Assembly (NCBI RefSeq): GCF_009827055.1
Contig: NZ_WUMK01000002.1
Coordinates: 62,001-126,000, forward strand
DNA from: Shinella kummerowiae
GTDB taxonomy: Bacteria > Pseudomonadota > Alphaproteobacteria > Rhizobiales > Rhizobiaceae
Direction: 5' to 3'
DNA: 64,000 nucleotides
Part shown: positions 56,774 to 64,000 of the stretch, one piece after another
Layout of the letters: every line of letters starts with the position of its first letter
Numbering within the stretch: the first letter of the stretch is position 1
Notes under the pieces: model-generated
The model's input: the letters and a program-made list of their open reading frames with translations, nothing else
Databases searched by the model: none
Told to the model about the DNA's origin: nothing
Program-made: the position numbers and the translations under genes

Positions 56774-57278
56774 GATAGCCCCCTGTTCCGATTCCGAACG
56801 GAAAATTCCCGCCTCCTTCCCGTCAAGGGTTTTGGAACCATCCAAACCCCTTCCCGCTCAGGCCGCATCGGCAAGAATCACCAAACGAATCAGTAACTAA
56901 AGTGTACATCGGCTATCGCTAAAAACCACCGCCATCTTCTCGGGATTTACTTTTGCGGCCTTCTGTGAGTCGGCGTGACGAGAGTGATTTGCTTGCCTGC
57001 TCTTGCTGGAAGCCGTAACGTTAAGCGATTGTTAACCATGTGTTATTCGCTGTCGCCCGAACAAAAGCCTCCGCTAATTCGAGTGAAAATTGCGATTTGC
57101 GCATGCCGCCCTCAACCAATGTGGTGGTAATTTTTTTTCAGCAATCACACGGCCGTGAACTCGCCCGCCGACGTAGGGCGCCCGAATGGGCGAAATTGCT
57201 GCGCGCGCACTGAACAATCGTTGCCAAAAAGCGACAGGCTGGCCTCAAAGAACGGCGAGCGCCGTTCTTCCGGCAAAC
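56774..57278. promoter_or_regulatory. Upstream region of visNR and tail of the fliF transcript
   Basis: About 505 bp with no convincing gene. It should carry the visN promoter. One GTTAAC occurs at 57031-57036. A perfect 9-bp hairpin AAGAACGGC-GAGC-GCCGTTCTT lies at 57248-57269, just past the fliF terminator, and may be a back-up terminator. Confidence 0.45.
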
Positions 57279-57308
57279 AAAAACGCGGCCCCTTCGGGCC
57301 GCGTTTTT
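57279..57308 (-). terminator. fliF terminator
   Basis: Thirteen-bp perfect stem AAAAACGCGGCCC (57279-57291) / GGGCCGCGTTTTT (57296-57308), loop CTTC. Read on the minus strand it ends in TTTTTG. Lies 22 bp past the fliF stop. Confidence 0.92.
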
Positions 57309-57330
57309 ATTCGTCTTACAAGTGGAGCCG

Positions 57331-59025
57331 TCAGGCTGCTTCCTTCTCGGCGGACCACTTGCGCAGGATTTTCGCAGCGCGTTCCTCGCTGATGTCCACC
57401 ATCCGGCCGAGGCGGCGTTCCGGACCTTCCTTGACGCGGCGATTGAAGGTGCCATCGCTCTCGTCGCCGGCATTGAGCAGATCGTCCGTGCTGTCGAAGC
57501 CGAAGTCCGCGCCGAAGCCGTCCATGAGGGTGGCGCCGGGGCCACCGATACCGGCAGCGGGCGAGAAGTCGGGCAGTTCGAGACCAGCCGCATCGCTTTC
57601 CAGCGCATTGGCCGCGGCACCGCCACCGGTGACGGAGCGGACCGCCGGGCGAAGGCCGAACCAGACCACCAGGAAGGCGACGCCGATGAAGGCAAGCGCA
57701 TTGATGATGCCACCCAGATTGCGCGTCAGCACTTCCATGACGCCCGGTCCGGGCACGGCCTCGTTGAGCAACTCGTGATCAAGGAATTCCATCGCGGTGA
57801 TGGTCACGACGTCGCCACGCTCGCCGTTGAGACCGGCTGCCGAGGAGACGATCTTCTGCATGTCCGCGATATAGGCGTCGATCTTCGCCTGGTCCGCCGG
57901 CTCGCCGACCATGGCCGCCACGCGAGCCCGGTTGACGACGACCGCCACGGACAGCTTTTCGAGCGCATAGCCGTTGCGAACGGTCGCGACGGTCTTGCTG
58001 TTGATTTCGTAGTTGGTCTGCTCTTCCTTCTTGTCTGCCGCGTCGCTGGACTTCTGCCCGGTTTCCTGGCCGTCAGGACCGCCCTGCGGAATGTTCTGCT
58101 CGACGGTCGCGGCCTTGTTGGCGGCCTGCTGCTCGGACTTCTGGGTTTCGCGCGTGACGCGGACGGAGCGCTCGACGCGCGATTCCGGATCGTAGACCGT
58201 CTCTTGGATCTGCTGCGTATCCATATTGAGTGCCGCGGTGACGCTGGCGCGGAAATTCTCCATGCCGAGGAAGGGGGCGAGCGCCTTCTCGATATTGCGC
58301 TCGACTTCGCTCTGGATGGTCTGCACGGCCGTCAGTGACCGGTTGACCGCGCCGTTCTCCGCGTCGTCGCCGGAGGCGAGAAGCTGGCCGGCAGAATCCA
58401 GGATGGTCACGCCATCGACTTCAAGCCCCGGAACCGAGGCTGCCACCAGATGGCGGATCGCGGCCGATGATTCACGGCCGACCTGCGCGCCTGCACGGAT
58501 CATGACGGAGGCGGTCGGCACCTGTTCGGCTTTGCGGAAGTTGCCGCGCTCCGGCATGACGATGTGCACGCGGGCGGCGGCGATGCCGCTGATTTGCTGG
58601 ATGGTGCGGGCGATTTCGCCTTCAAGGGCGCGAACGCGCGTCACTTCCTGCATGAAGGAGGTGAGGCCAAGCGAGCCGACCTTGTCGAAAAGTTCGTAGC
58701 CGGAATTGGCGCTGTTCGGCAGGCCGCGTTCAGCGAGATAAAGCCGCGCCTTGCCGGTCTGGCCGACCGGGACCTCGATGCTGTCGCCTGCGGTTCCGGT
58801 GGTGAAATCGATATTGGCTTCGGCGAGCGCCAGGCTGATCTGGTTGACGTCGGTCTTTTCCAGTCCGACGTAGAGCGTCTCATAGGCTGGCTTGTTCACC
58901 AGGATCCCGGCTGCAAGCACGAGACCGACCGAAACGACGGCGGCTCCCGCCAGCATCGCAAGTTTCGCCTGCCCCAGCGAAGCCAGGTTCTTGTAGACTT
59001 TCGTCAACTGTTCCAACAGATTCAT
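57331..59025 (-). CDS. fliF: Flagellar MS-ring protein FliF
   Basis: A 564-residue inner-membrane ring protein with membrane helices near residues 22-44 (MLAGAAVVSVGLVLAAGILV) and about 460-480 (IINALAFIGVAFLVVWFGL). Periplasmic YscJ-type domains include LPNSANSGYELFDKVGSLGL and AARVHIVMPERGNFRKAEQ. The C-terminal FliG-binding end is GRMVDISEERAAKILRKW. ATG at 59025; upstream frame has no similarity. Single gene between two terminators. Confidence 0.96.
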   Translation of the reverse strand: MNLLEQLTKVYKNLASLGQAKLAMLAGAAVVSVGLVLAAGILVNKPAYETLYVGLEKTDVNQISLALAEANIDFTTGTAGDSIEVPVGQTGKARLYLAERGLPNSANSGYELFDKVGSLGLTSFMQEVTRVRALEGEIARTIQQISGIAAARVHIVMPERGNFRKAEQVPTASVMIRAGAQVGRESSAAIRHLVAASVPGLEVDGVTILDSAGQLLASGDDAENGAVNRSLTAVQTIQSEVERNIEKALAPFLGMENFRASVTAALNMDTQQIQETVYDPESRVERSVRVTRETQKSEQQAANKAATVEQNIPQGGPDGQETGQKSSDAADKKEEQTNYEINSKTVATVRNGYALEKLSVAVVVNRARVAAMVGEPADQAKIDAYIADMQKIVSSAAGLNGERGDVVTITAMEFLDHELLNEAVPGPGVMEVLTRNLGGIINALAFIGVAFLVVWFGLRPAVRSVTGGGAAANALESDAAGLELPDFSPAAGIGGPGATLMDGFGADFGFDSTDDLLNAGDESDGTFNRRVKEGPERRLGRMVDISEERAAKILRKWSAEKEAA

Positions 59026-59235
59026 TCTGTTCCCGCACGGACTAGTCGCCTGGACACCGGCCAACATGCCGGCGCTATCAGACAAATTTTCAATCTCGTG
59101 GGACGAAACCGGCACATTTCCGCACGCGCCGCCTGCCCCATGGAATACGCGGATCTGACCGACCCGAGATGGAGACTAGACCGTGAAACTTGCGCGAACA
59201 TGTCGTTGCCCTGCGGGAGGAAGGGGCAGGCAGCA

Positions 59236-59265
59236 ACGAAAAATGGCGCCGCGAGGGCGCCATTT
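59236..59265 (-). terminator. Terminator of the chemotaxis operon
   Basis: Ten-bp perfect stem AAATGGCGCC (59241-59250) / GGCGCCATTT (59256-59265), loop GCGAG; on the minus strand it runs into TTTTTCG. Lies 27 bp past the cheT stop and separates che genes from fliF. Confidence 0.9.
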
Positions 59266-59292
59266 GAAAAGACGATTATGCTTTCAAATCAA

Positions 59293-59682
59293 CTAGAAAG
59301 CTTCGAAATCGCCGACCGCCTTGCCGATCGGCTGAGAGTGGCCGTGGCGCATTCCGTTGCTCAACGCCTTCTGCATATCGGCAAGCTTCACCAGATTGAG
59401 CGCCGTCGTGACGTCGACGACCCAGTTTTCCGGAATGTTGCCGGTGATCGTGTCGATGAACTCGGCCAGGCCCCGTGTCTTCTGCACGGCAAGGTCGATG
59501 CCTTGCAGCACCATCATGCGTTCTGCCGCATGCGCCGCCGTTTCGCCGTGAACGGCGGCCAGTTGCGGCTCGATGCGTTCGATCAGATAGGCGACATCGT
59601 GCAGTTCGGAGACGATACGCATCAGGACGTCCGGAAGGGCTTCCTCCATGGCAGTCGCTGCACTCAGATACTCGGCTTGCAT
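59293..59682 (-). CDS. cheT: Chemotaxis operon protein CheT
   Basis: A 129-residue helical cytosolic protein, last in the che operon. The segment LAEFIDTITGNIPENWVVDV is suggestive of CheZ-like phosphatase folds. CheT is found in rhizobial che operons; its part in signal termination is not firmly settled to my knowledge. AAAGGG precedes the ATG by six bases. A 100-bp gap follows cheD. Confidence 0.82.
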   Translation of the reverse strand: MQAEYLSAATAMEEALPDVLMRIVSELHDVAYLIERIEPQLAAVHGETAAHAAERMMVLQGIDLAVQKTRGLAEFIDTITGNIPENWVVDVTTALNLVKLADMQKALSNGMRHGHSQPIGKAVGDFEAF

Positions 59683-59782
59683 GGGTAACCCTTTTGCCCC
59701 CGTGCGGGGCCGGCAGATCGATGATCAGAACCGGCAACGCACATACTTTGGTACTTCGCTTCCTTCGGGCGCGATTGCCCGA

Positions 59783-60337
59783 TCAGAAGAATTCGATCGA
59801 GCTTTCGACGGGCCTTGCGACAGGAACGGGCCGCTGTTCCAGCGCCACCGTCTTCTGCGTCTCGACTCCGGTCAGCGCATATTGCCGCGCGCGGCCACTC
59901 GACGGCCAATATTCCAGCTTGCGCCCGTGTTCACCGCCCGTGCTTTCGCCGACGACCTTGATGCCTTCGTCCATCAGGAACTGCCGGGCAAACAGCGCAT
60001 TCTGTTCACCGACATTGGAGAAGCGCGCGATCGTCTTCGCGCCGCCAAAGATCTTGGCTTCCAGCCGGTCGCGTCGCGCGCCCTGCTTGAGCAGACCGTT
60101 GATCAGCAGTTCCATCAGATGCACGCCGTAGCGTGTGGCATCGCCGCCCGAGGCCATGGCCTCGGCCGAGCCCGGCAGCAGGAAATGGTTCATACCGCCA
60201 ACACCAATGACCGGGTCACGCATGCAGGCGGCCACGCACGAACCGAGAATGGTGGTGAGCACCACATTCGGATCGTTGAGGACCTTGTATTCGCCCTGAA
60301 TGACATGGACGCGGCGCGTCCCGGCTTCTGCTATCAT
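59783..60337 (-). CDS. cheD: Chemoreceptor glutamine deamidase CheD
   Basis: A 184-residue cytosolic enzyme. The catalytic Cys is in [14 protein letters not shown] and the catalytic His in [10 protein letters not shown]; the Thr/Ser site is in [19 protein letters not shown]. Deamidates receptor Gln residues. Overlaps cheY by ATGA. Confidence 0.95.
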   Translation of the reverse strand: MIAEAGTRRVHVIQGEYKVLNDPNVVLTTILGSCVAACMRDPVIGVGGMNHFLLPGSAEAMASGGDATRYGVHLMELLINGLLKQGARRDRLEAKIFGGAKTIARFSNVGEQNALFARQFLMDEGIKVVGESTGGEHGRKLEYWPSSGRARQYALTGVETQKTVALEQRPVPVARPVESSIEFF

Positions 60338-60723
60338 TTCAATGCCCCGAACACAGCTTCGATGGCTGCCTTCATCTTCTCGATGGTGAACGGCTTGGCG
60401 AGAACGTTGTTCGCACCGAGCGCCGCCGCCTTCTGCACGAGGGCACGGTCGCCCTGCGCGGTCAGGATGATGAAGGCCGCCTTCTTGGTGGTGGGGTTGG
60501 ACCGCACCGCCTGGAGGAACTCGATGCCATCCATCTTCGGCATGTTGAAGTCGGAGATGACGAGGTGGTGCGGCTGCTGGGCCATGATGGCCATGCCCTG
60601 CGCACCGTCACCGGCTGCCGTGATCTGCTTGAAGCCGAGTTGCTGCAGGGCATCGCCCAGCAGCAGGCGACTGGTCACCTGATCATCGACGATGAGGACT
60701 TTGATTTTTTCAGCGATAGACAT
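60334..60723 (-). CDS. cheY: Chemotaxis response regulator CheY (CheY2 type)
   Basis: A 129-residue single receiver domain. Acidic pocket [12 protein letters not shown], phospho-acceptor Asp in [16 protein letters not shown], conserved Thr in IILTAQGD and Lys in NVLAKPF. Its position after cheB matches the motor-controlling CheY2 of Sinorhizobium; the other CheY would lie outside the window. Shares one base with the cheB stop. Confidence 0.94.
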   Translation of the reverse strand: MSIAEKIKVLIVDDQVTSRLLLGDALQQLGFKQITAAGDGAQGMAIMAQQPHHLVISDFNMPKMDGIEFLQAVRSNPTTKKAAFIILTAQGDRALVQKAAALGANNVLAKPFTIEKMKAAIEAVFGALK

Positions 60724-61778
60724 TATTCGCTTCCTTCTCTACGGGCCGCAGTGATCTTCAAGATTTCCTCCCCTATGGAGGAGAGCGGAAACTGGTGCTC
60801 GACGGCACCCAGCTCGAAAGCCACTCTTGGCATTCCATACACGACGCAGGTTTTTTCATTCTGACCGATGGTCCGTGCGCCTGCATGACGCATTTTCAAT
60901 AGGCCGCTTGCTCCGTCCCGGCCCATGCCGGTCAGGATGACGCCGACGGCGTTGCGGCCTGCTAGTTCGGCAACCGAATCAAACAGCACATCCACCGAAG
61001 GACGGTGGCCGTTGACTGGATCGCGTTCCACCAACCGGCAGCAAGGCGCATGCACGTTGGCGATCTGGAGATGGCGCTCGCCGCCGGGCGCCAGATAGAT
61101 TTTGCCGATTTCGAGCCGCGCGCCGTCGGTCGCTTCCTGTACCACCGGCGCGCAGAGCCGGTTCAACCGCTCGGCAAAACTCTTGGTGAAGGTCGGCGGC
61201 ATATGCTGCGTGATGACGGTCGGCGGGCAATTGACCGGGAATTTCTGGAGCACCGCGATCAGCGCTTCGACGCCACCCGTCGAGGAACCGATGGCGACGA
61301 CCCGGCGGCCGGGCCGGTAGCTGGCAACCGGATTGACATTGGCGGCGGTCGGCGCAAGCGGCGGCGGGTCGGCATGGAACCGGCGCTGCGAGCGGGCGGC
61401 CGCCTTTACCTTTTCGGCAAGATCACCGAACGGACGGGCGTCGCCCGGCTGCGGCTTGCCGACGCAATCGAAGGCGCCGATTTCCAGCGCCATCAGCGAG
61501 GCTTCTGCGCCGCGGTGGGTCAGCGTCGAGACCATGATGACCGGCATCGGCCGGAGCTTCATGATCTTGTCGAGGAATTCGAGCCCGTTCATGTTCGGCA
61601 TCTCGATATCCAGCGTCACGACGTCCGGATTGAGCTGCTTGATCGCGTTGCGGGCTTCCATGGCGTCGCCGGCCTGGCCCACGACATTGACGTCAGGGTC
61701 GGCATTGAGCACGGCCGTGATCAGGCCGCGCATGGTCGGCGAATCGTCGACGACGAGTACGCGCGCGGGTGCCATCAT
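60723..61778 (-). CDS. cheB: Chemoreceptor methylesterase CheB
   Basis: A 351-residue two-domain enzyme. The receiver shows [13 protein letters not shown] and [20 protein letters not shown]. The methylesterase triad is seen in [13 protein letters not shown] (Ser), [17 protein letters not shown] (His) and [13 protein letters not shown] (Asp). Removes receptor methyl groups added by CheR. Overlaps cheR by 4 bp. Confidence 0.97.
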   Translation of the reverse strand: MMAPARVLVVDDSPTMRGLITAVLNADPDVNVVGQAGDAMEARNAIKQLNPDVVTLDIEMPNMNGLEFLDKIMKLRPMPVIMVSTLTHRGAEASLMALEIGAFDCVGKPQPGDARPFGDLAEKVKAAARSQRRFHADPPPLAPTAANVNPVASYRPGRRVVAIGSSTGGVEALIAVLQKFPVNCPPTVITQHMPPTFTKSFAERLNRLCAPVVQEATDGARLEIGKIYLAPGGERHLQIANVHAPCCRLVERDPVNGHRPSVDVLFDSVAELAGRNAVGVILTGMGRDGASGLLKMRHAGARTIGQNEKTCVVYGMPRVAFELGAVEHQFPLSSIGEEILKITAARREGSE

Positions 61779-62680
61779 GCGCTCCTCCTGTGCTTGCCGG
61801 TATAGCGGTAGGTTGTGATGCCGATATTATCGAACTGGTTCTTCGCCTCGCCGGAGACGCGCTCCGAATGGCCGATATAGAGGTGCCCGTTATCACCCAG
61901 CATGCCGGCGAAACGCGACCAGATCTTCACCTGCGTCGGCTCGTCGAAATAGATGACGACGTTGCGGCAGAAGATGACATCGAACGGGCCTTTGAACGGC
62001 CACTGCGCCATCAGGTTCAGCTCGTTGAAGGTGATGAGGCGCTTCACCCGGTCGTCGATCTGCCATTTCTGCCGGCCGCCGACATCCGTTTCGCGGAAGA
62101 ACTGCTTGCGCATGGCGGGATTGACCGTTTCGAGCGCCGTCGCGTCATAGGCGCCGGCCCGGGCGATCGCCAGGATCTTCGGGTCGATATCCGTCGCCAG
62201 GATACGGAAGTCGTAGTCGGCGGCGTTCGGCATCAGCGAGAGCACGGTGAGCGCGATGGAGTACGGCTCCTGCCCGTCCGAACAGGCGGCCGACCAGATG
62301 CGCACGCGGCCGCCATTGCGGGCCCGCGCCAGAAGGTCCGGCAGCACATCACTCTTCAGGTGGTCGAAATGGTGGTTCTCGCGGAAGAAGCGCGTGAAAT
62401 TGGTCGTCAGATGCGACAGCATTTCCTTGCGCGGACCCGCACCCGCCGGCGACGACACCAGCTCGCAATATTCCTTGAACCCCTTGAGGCCGAGCTGGCG
62501 GATGTGCTTCGACAGCCGCGAATAGACAAGCGAGGCCTTCGTCTCGTTGAGATAGATGCCGGCATCCGCATAGATCATGGCCGCAATCTCGGAGAGATCC
62601 TTGCGCGTCAGCGGATATTCGCCGCTCGCCAGGCACTCGTCCGGAGACTGTCTCGTGTCGATGGCCGGGGAATAGGTCAT
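61775..62680 (-). CDS. cheR: Chemoreceptor methyltransferase CheR
   Basis: A 301-residue SAM-dependent enzyme. The SAM site shows [20 protein letters not shown] and [40 protein letters not shown] is the family signature. Methylates receptor Glu residues. Overlaps cheW by ATGA. Confidence 0.97.
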   Translation of the reverse strand: MTYSPAIDTRQSPDECLASGEYPLTRKDLSEIAAMIYADAGIYLNETKASLVYSRLSKHIRQLGLKGFKEYCELVSSPAGAGPRKEMLSHLTTNFTRFFRENHHFDHLKSDVLPDLLARARNGGRVRIWSAACSDGQEPYSIALTVLSLMPNAADYDFRILATDIDPKILAIARAGAYDATALETVNPAMRKQFFRETDVGGRQKWQIDDRVKRLITFNELNLMAQWPFKGPFDVIFCRNVVIYFDEPTQVKIWSRFAGMLGDNGHLYIGHSERVSGEAKNQFDNIGITTYRYTGKHRRSA

Positions 62681-63141
62681 GCGGCTTCACTTTCCGTATG
62701 CGGGAAGAGGGAATCGAGTTCGATGAGGCAGATCATGCGACCTTCCATGGCGAGGATGCCGCGCGCGTAGCCCTTTTCCGCTTCGTTCGCGATATCCGGC
62801 GTCGGCTGGATGTTCTCGTCGGTGACGGTGAGGATATCGGACACCGCATCGACCAGCAGGCCCACCACCTTCAGCCCGACCTGGGCGACGATGATGACGT
62901 GACGGTCGGTCGGCTCCGCCGCCTTCATGCCGAGGCGTTGAGACAGGTCGACGATGGGCAGGACGGCGCCGCGCAGATTGATCATGCCGAGGACATAGGA
63001 TGGCGCGTGCGGCATCGCTGTCGCCGGGGTCCATCCACGGATTTCCCGAACCGACATGACGTTCACGCAGAACTCCTGGTCGGCGATCCTGAACGCGATC
63101 AGTTCGCGCCCGTGCATGATGTTCTTTCCTGCGTACGTCAT
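62677..63141 (-). CDS. cheW: Chemotaxis coupling protein CheW
   Basis: A 154-residue adaptor between receptors and CheA. Seen are LIAFRIADQEFCVNVMSVRE, VLGMINLRGAVLPIVDLSQR and VVGLLVDAVSDILTVTDENI. ATG at 63141 is chosen, 4 bp after the cheA stop; an upstream in-frame start at 63162 would overlap cheA. Confidence 0.95.
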   Translation of the reverse strand: MTYAGKNIMHGRELIAFRIADQEFCVNVMSVREIRGWTPATAMPHAPSYVLGMINLRGAVLPIVDLSQRLGMKAAEPTDRHVIIVAQVGLKVVGLLVDAVSDILTVTDENIQPTPDIANEAEKGYARGILAMEGRMICLIELDSLFPHTESEAA

Positions 63142-63145
63142 CGTC

Positions 63146-64000
63146 TCAACCGGTTGCAGCAAGCGAGATGTCTTGTCTCAGGGAATGGCCGCGCGATGCC
63201 GCGACCACTGCGTCGACGTCCAGGATGAGAGCCACACGACCGTCGCCGAGAATGGTCGCGGCTGCGATGCCCGGAACGTGCGTGTAGTTCGCCTCAAGGC
63301 TCTTGATGACGACCTGGCGCTGGCCCTGGATCGCATCGACCATGAGCGCGCGCTGGCCGCCGCCTTCCGATTCGACGAGAAGTGCCACGCCATCCATCGG
63401 GTTGGCCTGGATGTTGCGGAAGTTGAGGATCCGGCCGACATCCACCAGCGGGCAGAAGGAGTTGCGGATCGAGATGAGCCGTTGCGAGGCGCCGAAGGAG
63501 TGGATGGCGGAGGCTTCCGGCTGGAGCGTCTCGACGATGGCCGTCAGCGGCACGACGAGCGTCTGGCCGGCGACCGTGACCACCATGCCGTCGAGAACGG
63601 CGAGCGTCAGCGGCAGGCTCATGGTGAAGACGGAGCCCTGGCCGGGCTTCGACGAGATCGAGATGCGGCCGCCGAGCGCCTGGATCGAGCGCTTGACCAC
63701 GTCCATGCCGACACCGCGGCCGGACAGGTCCGAGACCTTGTCGGCGGTGGAGAAGCCGGCGTGGAAGATCAGGTTGTCGATTTCCTCGTCCGACAGGTTC
63801 GCATCGGCCGCGATGAGATCGTTGTCGATGGCCTTCTGGCGCACCTTCTCGCGGTTGATGCCGGCGCCGTCGTCGGCAAGCTCGATGACGATGCGGCCGG
63901 AACGGTGTTTTGCCGTCAGGCGAACCGTGCCTTCCGGGTTCTTGCCAAGCGCCTCGCGCTTCTCCGGCATTTCGAGGCCGTGGTCGACCGCGTTGCGGAT
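63146..64000 (-). CDS. cheA: Chemotaxis histidine kinase CheA, C-terminal part
   Basis: Partial: the gene enters from the right edge. Visible are the N-box (NAVDHGLE at the very edge), G1 box (ADDGAGIN), G2 box (LSGRGVGMDVVKRSIQALGG) and the CheW-like P5 domain (LAVLDGMVVTVAGQTLVVPL, ILDVDAVV). The P1 phosphotransfer and dimer domains lie outside the window. Heads the cheAWRBYD-T run. Confidence 0.95.
   Translation of the reverse strand: MRNAVDHGLEMPEKREALGKNPEGTVRLTAKHRSGRIVIELADDGAGINREKVRQKAIDNDLIAADANLSDEEIDNLIFHAGFSTADKVSDLSGRGVGMDVVKRSIQALGGRISISSKPGQGSVFTMSLPLTLAVLDGMVVTVAGQTLVVPLTAIVETLQPEASAIHSFGASQRLISIRNSFCPLVDVGRILNFRNIQANPMDGVALLVESEGGGQRALMVDAIQGQRQVVIKSLEANYTHVPGIAAATILGDGRVALILDVDAVVAASRGHSLRQDISLAATG

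Overview
The window looks like part of an alphaproteobacterial chromosome from the Rhizobiaceae (Sinorhizobium/Ensifer, Rhizobium, Agrobacterium, Shinella). The reasons are the high GC content, an aglEFGAK-aglR alpha-glucoside locus, and a single contiguous motility locus with the rhizobial gene set and order: visN/visR, rem, motA-motB-motC-fliK(motD)-motE, flaF/flbT, several short flagellins, and cheAWRBYD-cheT. I cannot name the species from sequence alone.

Layout. Positions 1-7145 hold the alpha-glucoside uptake operon on the minus strand (aglE, aglF, aglG, aglA and the start of aglK), with the divergent LacI-type regulator aglR and three CAAAGCGCTTTG-type operators between aglE and aglR. 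Positions about 7190-8425 hold a RIME-like palindromic repeat split by an intact IS110-family element. Then come folD (minus) and a WecG/TagA-type glycosyltransferase (plus). From 10774 to 27487 the minus strand carries flagellar genes, in order of transcription: a FliH-like gene, motB, motC, fliK, a lytic transglycosylase, rem, flgE, flgK, flgL, flaF, flbT, flgD, fliQ, flhA, fliR, fliJ-like, flgJ-like, flgN-like and a membrane protein. Positions 27799-39873 hold three flagellin genes (minus). Between the second and third flagellin sits an oppositely oriented four-gene cassette: a 1143-residue protein made almost wholly of 141 uninterrupted eight-residue repeats, a TPR/GT41 O-GlcNAc-transferase-like enzyme, a glycosyltransferase with an embedded PF12248-like domain, and UDP-galactopyranose mutase. 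From 40113 to 49880 the minus strand carries fliP, fliL, flgH, motE, flgI, flgA, flgG, fliE, flgC, flgB, a small membrane protein, fliI, flgF and a DUF1217 protein. The divergent plus-strand run 50053-55232 is motA, fliM, fliN, fliG, flhB and a small conserved gene. Then, on the minus strand, come visR and visN, fliF, and the chemotaxis operon cheA(partial)-cheW-cheR-cheB-cheY-cheD-cheT.

How it works together. VisN/VisR (LuxR-type) and Rem (OmpR-type) are the expected top and middle regulators. The other genes supply the MS/C ring, export gate, rod, hook, filament, stator and chemotaxis relay. Many neighbours overlap by 4 bp (ATGA), so translation is probably coupled. I saw no fliA, fliD, fliO or flhF in the window.

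The most unusual content is the octapeptide-repeat protein with its neighbouring glycosylation genes inside the flagellin cluster. The repeats are organised as a 17-octad (136-residue, exactly 408-bp) super-repeat. The N-terminus (MTSIVTS) resembles that of the flagellins (MTSILTN). I propose, as inference only, a secreted, possibly flagellar-exported and possibly O-glycosylated surface or filament-associated protein. The IS110 element, whose non-coding end should encode a bridge RNA, is the second item of interest.
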